DNA of 8,148 nucleotides from Phycisphaeraceae bacterium. Lineage in GTDB: Bacteria; Planctomycetota; Phycisphaerae; Phycisphaerales; UBA1924. Below, piece by piece: positions 5,634 to 8,148 of the stretch. How positions within the stretch are numbered: position 1 is the stretch's first letter; the number at the start of each line of letters is the position of its first letter. A program made the translations under genes and the position numbers. Below the pieces are notes generated by a model. That model searched no databases, had not been told where the DNA came from, and worked only from the letters and a program-made list of their open reading frames with translations. Location: contig WUAK01000123.1 of assembly GCA_009827205.1 (NCBI GenBank), positions 1-8,148 on the forward strand. The letters run 5' to 3'.

Positions 5634-6581
5634 ATGACTACAGCACCGACCGACCAAACGTCCGAGAACCCCGCCAAGAGCCCCGCTCAGCAAGCCGCCC
5701 CGAGCGGCAAGACATGGCTTGCGCCAGATCAACTCCCTGAGTCCGAGCGCATCAAACTTGAGTCCATCAACACCACGCCGCCCGGCAGGCACCTGACCAA
5801 ATACGTCTTCATCCAGAACGACCCGTTCTACCTCCCGAAGGTCCTCGACAAGTACCTCCGCGAGCACGCCGAGACCACAGCGGGCATCAACGTGCAGTCA
5901 GTTGCGCAGGGCAAGCGAACAGTCTTCGAGACCGCGATGGACCTGCTCAAGATGTACGGCTCGTGGTACTTCCAGTGGAAGTTCAGAAAGTACATCGTCA
6001 AAAAGATCCAGGCCAAGCTCGTCAACGACATCATGGGATCAACACGCGTGTGCCACTCCGTGTACGCCGTGGCAAAGAAGTACGGCGTCAAAGTCGACGA
6101 GATCCCCGATGTCAACTCCGAGGAGTTCCGCTCGATGCTCCGTGACAGAGGCGTCGAGTTCATCGTTTCGATCAGCGGCACGCAGCTCTACCGCAAACAG
6201 CTCCGCGAGCAGACGCCCTACGGCATCGTCAACTGCCACGGCGCACTTCTCCCGCTCTACCGAGGACTCATGCCCAGCTTCTGGACACTCGCCAACGACG
6301 AGAAGCGAGGCGGGTCGAGCGTCCACTACGTCGACCGCAAGCTCGACAACGGCCCCATAATCGTCCAGCGCGACTACGGCATCTGGCCCCACGACACGCT
6401 CGAGGATGTCATGGCCCGCTCGAAGGACCTCGCCGCGGAGGCCATCCTCGAGTGCATCCACAAGGTCGAGTTCGGCCCGATGACGCTCCTGCCAAACCCC
6501 GAGGAAGAGCAGTCACACTTCTCGATGCCGACCAAGGACGACGTGCAGCGCTTCAAGAAGAACGGGCACAGGTTCTTCTGA
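5634..6581 (+). CDS. Formyltransferase family protein (probable amino-sugar N-formyltransferase)
   Basis: 315 residues from ATG 5634; a TTG at 5550 is in frame but would add an unlikely Arg/Pro-rich lead. The folate-dependent formyltransferase core is clear: NCHGALLPLYRG at 200-211 carries Asn200 and His202, and Asp238 in LDNGPIIVQ completes the Asn-His-Asp triad known from methionyl-tRNA formyltransferase. The family transfers formyl from N10-formyl-tetrahydrofolate to an amine. The FMT C-terminal OB domain is absent; the chain instead ends in SMPTKDDVQRFKKNGHRFF, a tail typical of sugar-modifying relatives. The location among glycosyltransferases therefore suggests a nucleotide-linked or lipid-linked amino sugar as substrate. 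Two oddities are a low-complexity polar extension of about 54 residues before the first strand (KYVFIQND) and an aromatic, basic segment at about 100-130. The stop overlaps the next gene's start (TGATG), so the two are translationally coupled. No ribosome site is visible at ATG 5634. Confidence 0.87.
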   Translation: MTTAPTDQTSENPAKSPAQQAAPSGKTWLAPDQLPESERIKLESINTTPPGRHLTKYVFIQNDPFYLPKVLDKYLREHAETTAGINVQSVAQGKRTVFETAMDLLKMYGSWYFQWKFRKYIVKKIQAKLVNDIMGSTRVCHSVYAVAKKYGVKVDEIPDVNSEEFRSMLRDRGVEFIVSISGTQLYRKQLREQTPYGIVNCHGALLPLYRGLMPSFWTLANDEKRGGSSVHYVDRKLDNGPIIVQRDYGIWPHDTLEDVMARSKDLAAEAILECIHKVEFGPMTLLPNPEEEQSHFSMPTKDDVQRFKKNGHRFF

Positions 6582-7486
6582 TGGTCGCGCCGGCCAGCGA
6601 GACAACACACGCCCTCAGCTTCGACATCGAAGACTGGTTTCACATCGTCGAGGTCGCCGCGGTCGAGAACCCCGACGAATGGCCAAGGCTCCACGAGCAG
6701 TTCTCAGTCATTGAAAAGTACACCGACCTGATCCTCAAGATCTGCGCCGACGCTGACACGCGCGCGACGTTCTTCATGCTGGGCTGGGTCGCCGAGCGCC
6801 ACCCGGAACTCGTCAGGCGGATCGCCGACGCGGGCCACGAACTGGCGACTCACTCGTACTGGCACCGCAAGGTGTACGAACTCGACGCCGAGACATTCCG
6901 CGAAGACATCCAGCGTTCGATCGACGTCATCACCGCCGCAGCCCCTGGTACCGAGATTCGAGGCTTCCGCGCACCATCGTTCTCGATCAAGGAGGGCACC
7001 GAGTGGGCGTTCGACGTTCTGCTCGATCTGGGCATCACATACGACGCGAGCCTCTTCCCCGGAGCCCGCGGGCACGGCGGGTACGCCTGCAAGCCAGGCG
7101 CACACATCATCGATGCTCCGTCCGGCAGGACCATCCCCGAGCTGCCCATGAGCCTCGCCCCGGTCGGGTTCGGCCCGCTCAAAAAACGCATGTGCTACTC
7201 GGGCGGCGGCTACCTCCGCTTCCTCTCAGAGCGCCTGATCCACCAGGGCGTCAGGGCTGAGCTGGCAGCGGACAGGCCGACCGTGATCTATCTTCACCCA
7301 CGCGACTTTGCGCCGGATGTGCCGAGGGTCAAGATGCCGCCACACCGGGCGTTCAAGTGCTACGTGGGGATGGCGACCACAGAGGGTAAGCTCCGACGTC
7401 TGCTGAGCGAGTACAAATGGGACACGTGCGCCAAGGTGCTCGAACAGCAGCTCGGTCAGCCAGTCAGGGAGTCAGCCAAGCAGTGA
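6581..7486 (+). CDS. Polysaccharide deacetylase, XrtA/PEP-CTERM-system type (NodB domain plus DUF3473-like C-terminus)
   Basis: 301 residues. It belongs to carbohydrate esterase family 4, which removes N- or O-acetyl groups using a metal. The first motif is FDIEDWF (14-20), the D-x-E-D-W form characteristic of deacetylases linked to exosortase XrtA, instead of TFDDG. The second is HSYWH, with metal-binding His91 and His95. The third is RGFRAPSFS (127-135). YLHPRDF (237-243) and CYSGGGYLRFL (205-215) are also family marks, in the C-terminal part of the kind called DUF3473. There is no signal peptide, so it probably works in the cytoplasm on a precursor rather than on exported polymer. ATG 6581 shares one base with the upstream stop, and AGG lies 8 bases before it. 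The GT2 start overlaps its end by 4 bases. No exosortase or PEP-CTERM gene is in the window. Confidence 0.9.
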   Translation: MVAPASETTHALSFDIEDWFHIVEVAAVENPDEWPRLHEQFSVIEKYTDLILKICADADTRATFFMLGWVAERHPELVRRIADAGHELATHSYWHRKVYELDAETFREDIQRSIDVITAAAPGTEIRGFRAPSFSIKEGTEWAFDVLLDLGITYDASLFPGARGHGGYACKPGAHIIDAPSGRTIPELPMSLAPVGFGPLKKRMCYSGGGYLRFLSERLIHQGVRAELAADRPTVIYLHPRDFAPDVPRVKMPPHRAFKCYVGMATTEGKLRRLLSEYKWDTCAKVLEQQLGQPVRESAKQ

Positions 7487-8148
7487 GCGGCCGCGCGAAC
7501 ATCGAGTTTCTCATCCTGACCAAGGACGAGGAGATCAACCTCCCGCACACGCTGGAGGCGCTGCTGCCCTGGGCAGACCGCGTGCACGTCGTCGATTCGG
7601 AGTCCACCGACCGCACCCGCGAGATCGCAGAGGAATTCAACCAGAAGCACCCGGGCAAGGTCAACACCGTCGTCCAACCTTGGCTCGGATACGCGAAGCA
7701 AAAGAACTGGGCGCTCGACAACCTCCCCTTCGAGAGCGACTGGATCTTCATCGTTGATGCAGACGAGATCGTGCTGCCCGAACTCCGCGAAGAACTTCTT
7801 GAAGTCGCAGCAAAGAACCCCGACGACGTCAAGGAATCCGGCTTCTACATCAATCGCTACTTCATCTTCCTCGGCAAGCGCATCCGCCACTGCGGCTACT
7901 ACCCATCATGGAACCTCCGGTTCTTCAAACGAGGCAGGGCCCGCTACGAGGAGCGCGAGGTCCACGAGCACATGATCGTCGATGGCGAAGAGGGCTACCT
8001 CAAGGGCCACATGGAGCACAACGACAGGCGCGGGCTCGAGGTCTACATGGCCAAGCACAACCGCTACTCAACGCTTGAAGCCCGTGAGATCCACAACGTC
8101 ATCACCGGCGCATCAGAACAGAGCGAACACCTCGACGCGAAGCTCTTT
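7483..8148 (+). CDS. Glycosyltransferase family 2, WaaE/KdtX-like (3' end beyond the window)
   Basis: Open at the right edge: 222 codons are present, ending at a codon boundary. GTG 7483 overlaps the deacetylase stop (GTGA), and AGGGAG lies 11 bases upstream. The GT-A domain is clear: the first strand IEFLILTKDEEINL (7-20), VVDSESTDRT (36-45), QPWLGYAKQKNWAL (65-78), and the metal/donor motif VDADE with Asp92 and Asp94 (91-95). GYYPSWNLRFFKR (138-150) and a C-terminal HEH...LKGHMEHN segment match the WaaE/KdtX family. Those enzymes add a hexose to LPS core or to other surface glycans at the inner membrane, using a UDP-sugar. NRYSTLEA (193-200) is a further family mark. The acceptor here is likely the polysaccharide made by this cluster. 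Donor specificity cannot be read from the sequence. Confidence 0.9.
   Translation, partial: MSGRANIEFLILTKDEEINLPHTLEALLPWADRVHVVDSESTDRTREIAEEFNQKHPGKVNTVVQPWLGYAKQKNWALDNLPFESDWIFIVDADEIVLPELREELLEVAAKNPDDVKESGFYINRYFIFLGKRIRHCGYYPSWNLRFFKRGRARYEEREVHEHMIVDGEEGYLKGHMEHNDRRGLEVYMAKHNRYSTLEAREIHNVITGASEQSEHLDAKLF

Noticed and set aside
1..8148. CRISPR arrays, tRNA or rRNA genes, transposases, attachment sites
   Set aside because: No regularly spaced repeats, no tRNA-like cloverleaf or rRNA signature, and no transposase or integrase protein were seen on either strand.

Overview
The window looks like part of a chromosome from a planctomycete of the Phycisphaerales type. It is GC-rich (estimated by eye at a little over 60%). 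Its first bases encode the tail of a secreted protein ending in a 'GC-type' dockerin, a C-terminus I associate with that order. All identifications come from reading motifs; no database search was run.

Layout. Bases 1-56 hold the last 17 codons of the dockerin protein. An fcl-like GDP-L-fucose synthase gene follows (87-1118, +). It converges, across a GC-rich hairpin, on an unrecognised beta-rich protein gene (1172-1837, -). Upstream of that gene lies a roughly 370-base stretch with no convincing coding sequence, but with a strong minus-strand intrinsic terminator (1913-1940). Next is a divergent pair: a 78-residue CPVC thioredoxin-fold protein (2206-2442, -) and an HxlR-family winged-helix regulator (2590-2922, +). 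A 22-bp imperfect dyad sits between their starts. From 3110 to the right edge, five plus-strand genes form a surface-polysaccharide cluster: a tyvelose-epimerase-like SDR enzyme (3110-4168), a GT4 glycosyltransferase (4206-5438), a formyltransferase (5634-6581), a polysaccharide deacetylase of the type associated with exosortase XrtA (6581-7486), and a GT2 glycosyltransferase of the WaaE/KdtX type that runs off the window (7483-8148).

How the genes may work together. The two SDR enzymes would make or modify nucleotide sugars and the GT4 and GT2 enzymes would assemble a glycan. The formyltransferase and deacetylase are translationally coupled (TGATG) and could act one after the other on an amino sugar, removing acetyl and adding formyl. 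The deacetylase start overlaps the formyltransferase stop and the GT2 start overlaps the deacetylase stop, so the last three genes are surely one transcription unit. A 195-base gap before the formyltransferase leaves room for an internal promoter.

The most unusual points are the formyltransferase/deacetylase pair, the terminator-bearing leader or small-RNA candidate at about 1913-2080, the Tyr-to-Phe change in the catalytic motif of the 3110-4168 SDR protein, and the unrecognised 221-residue protein.
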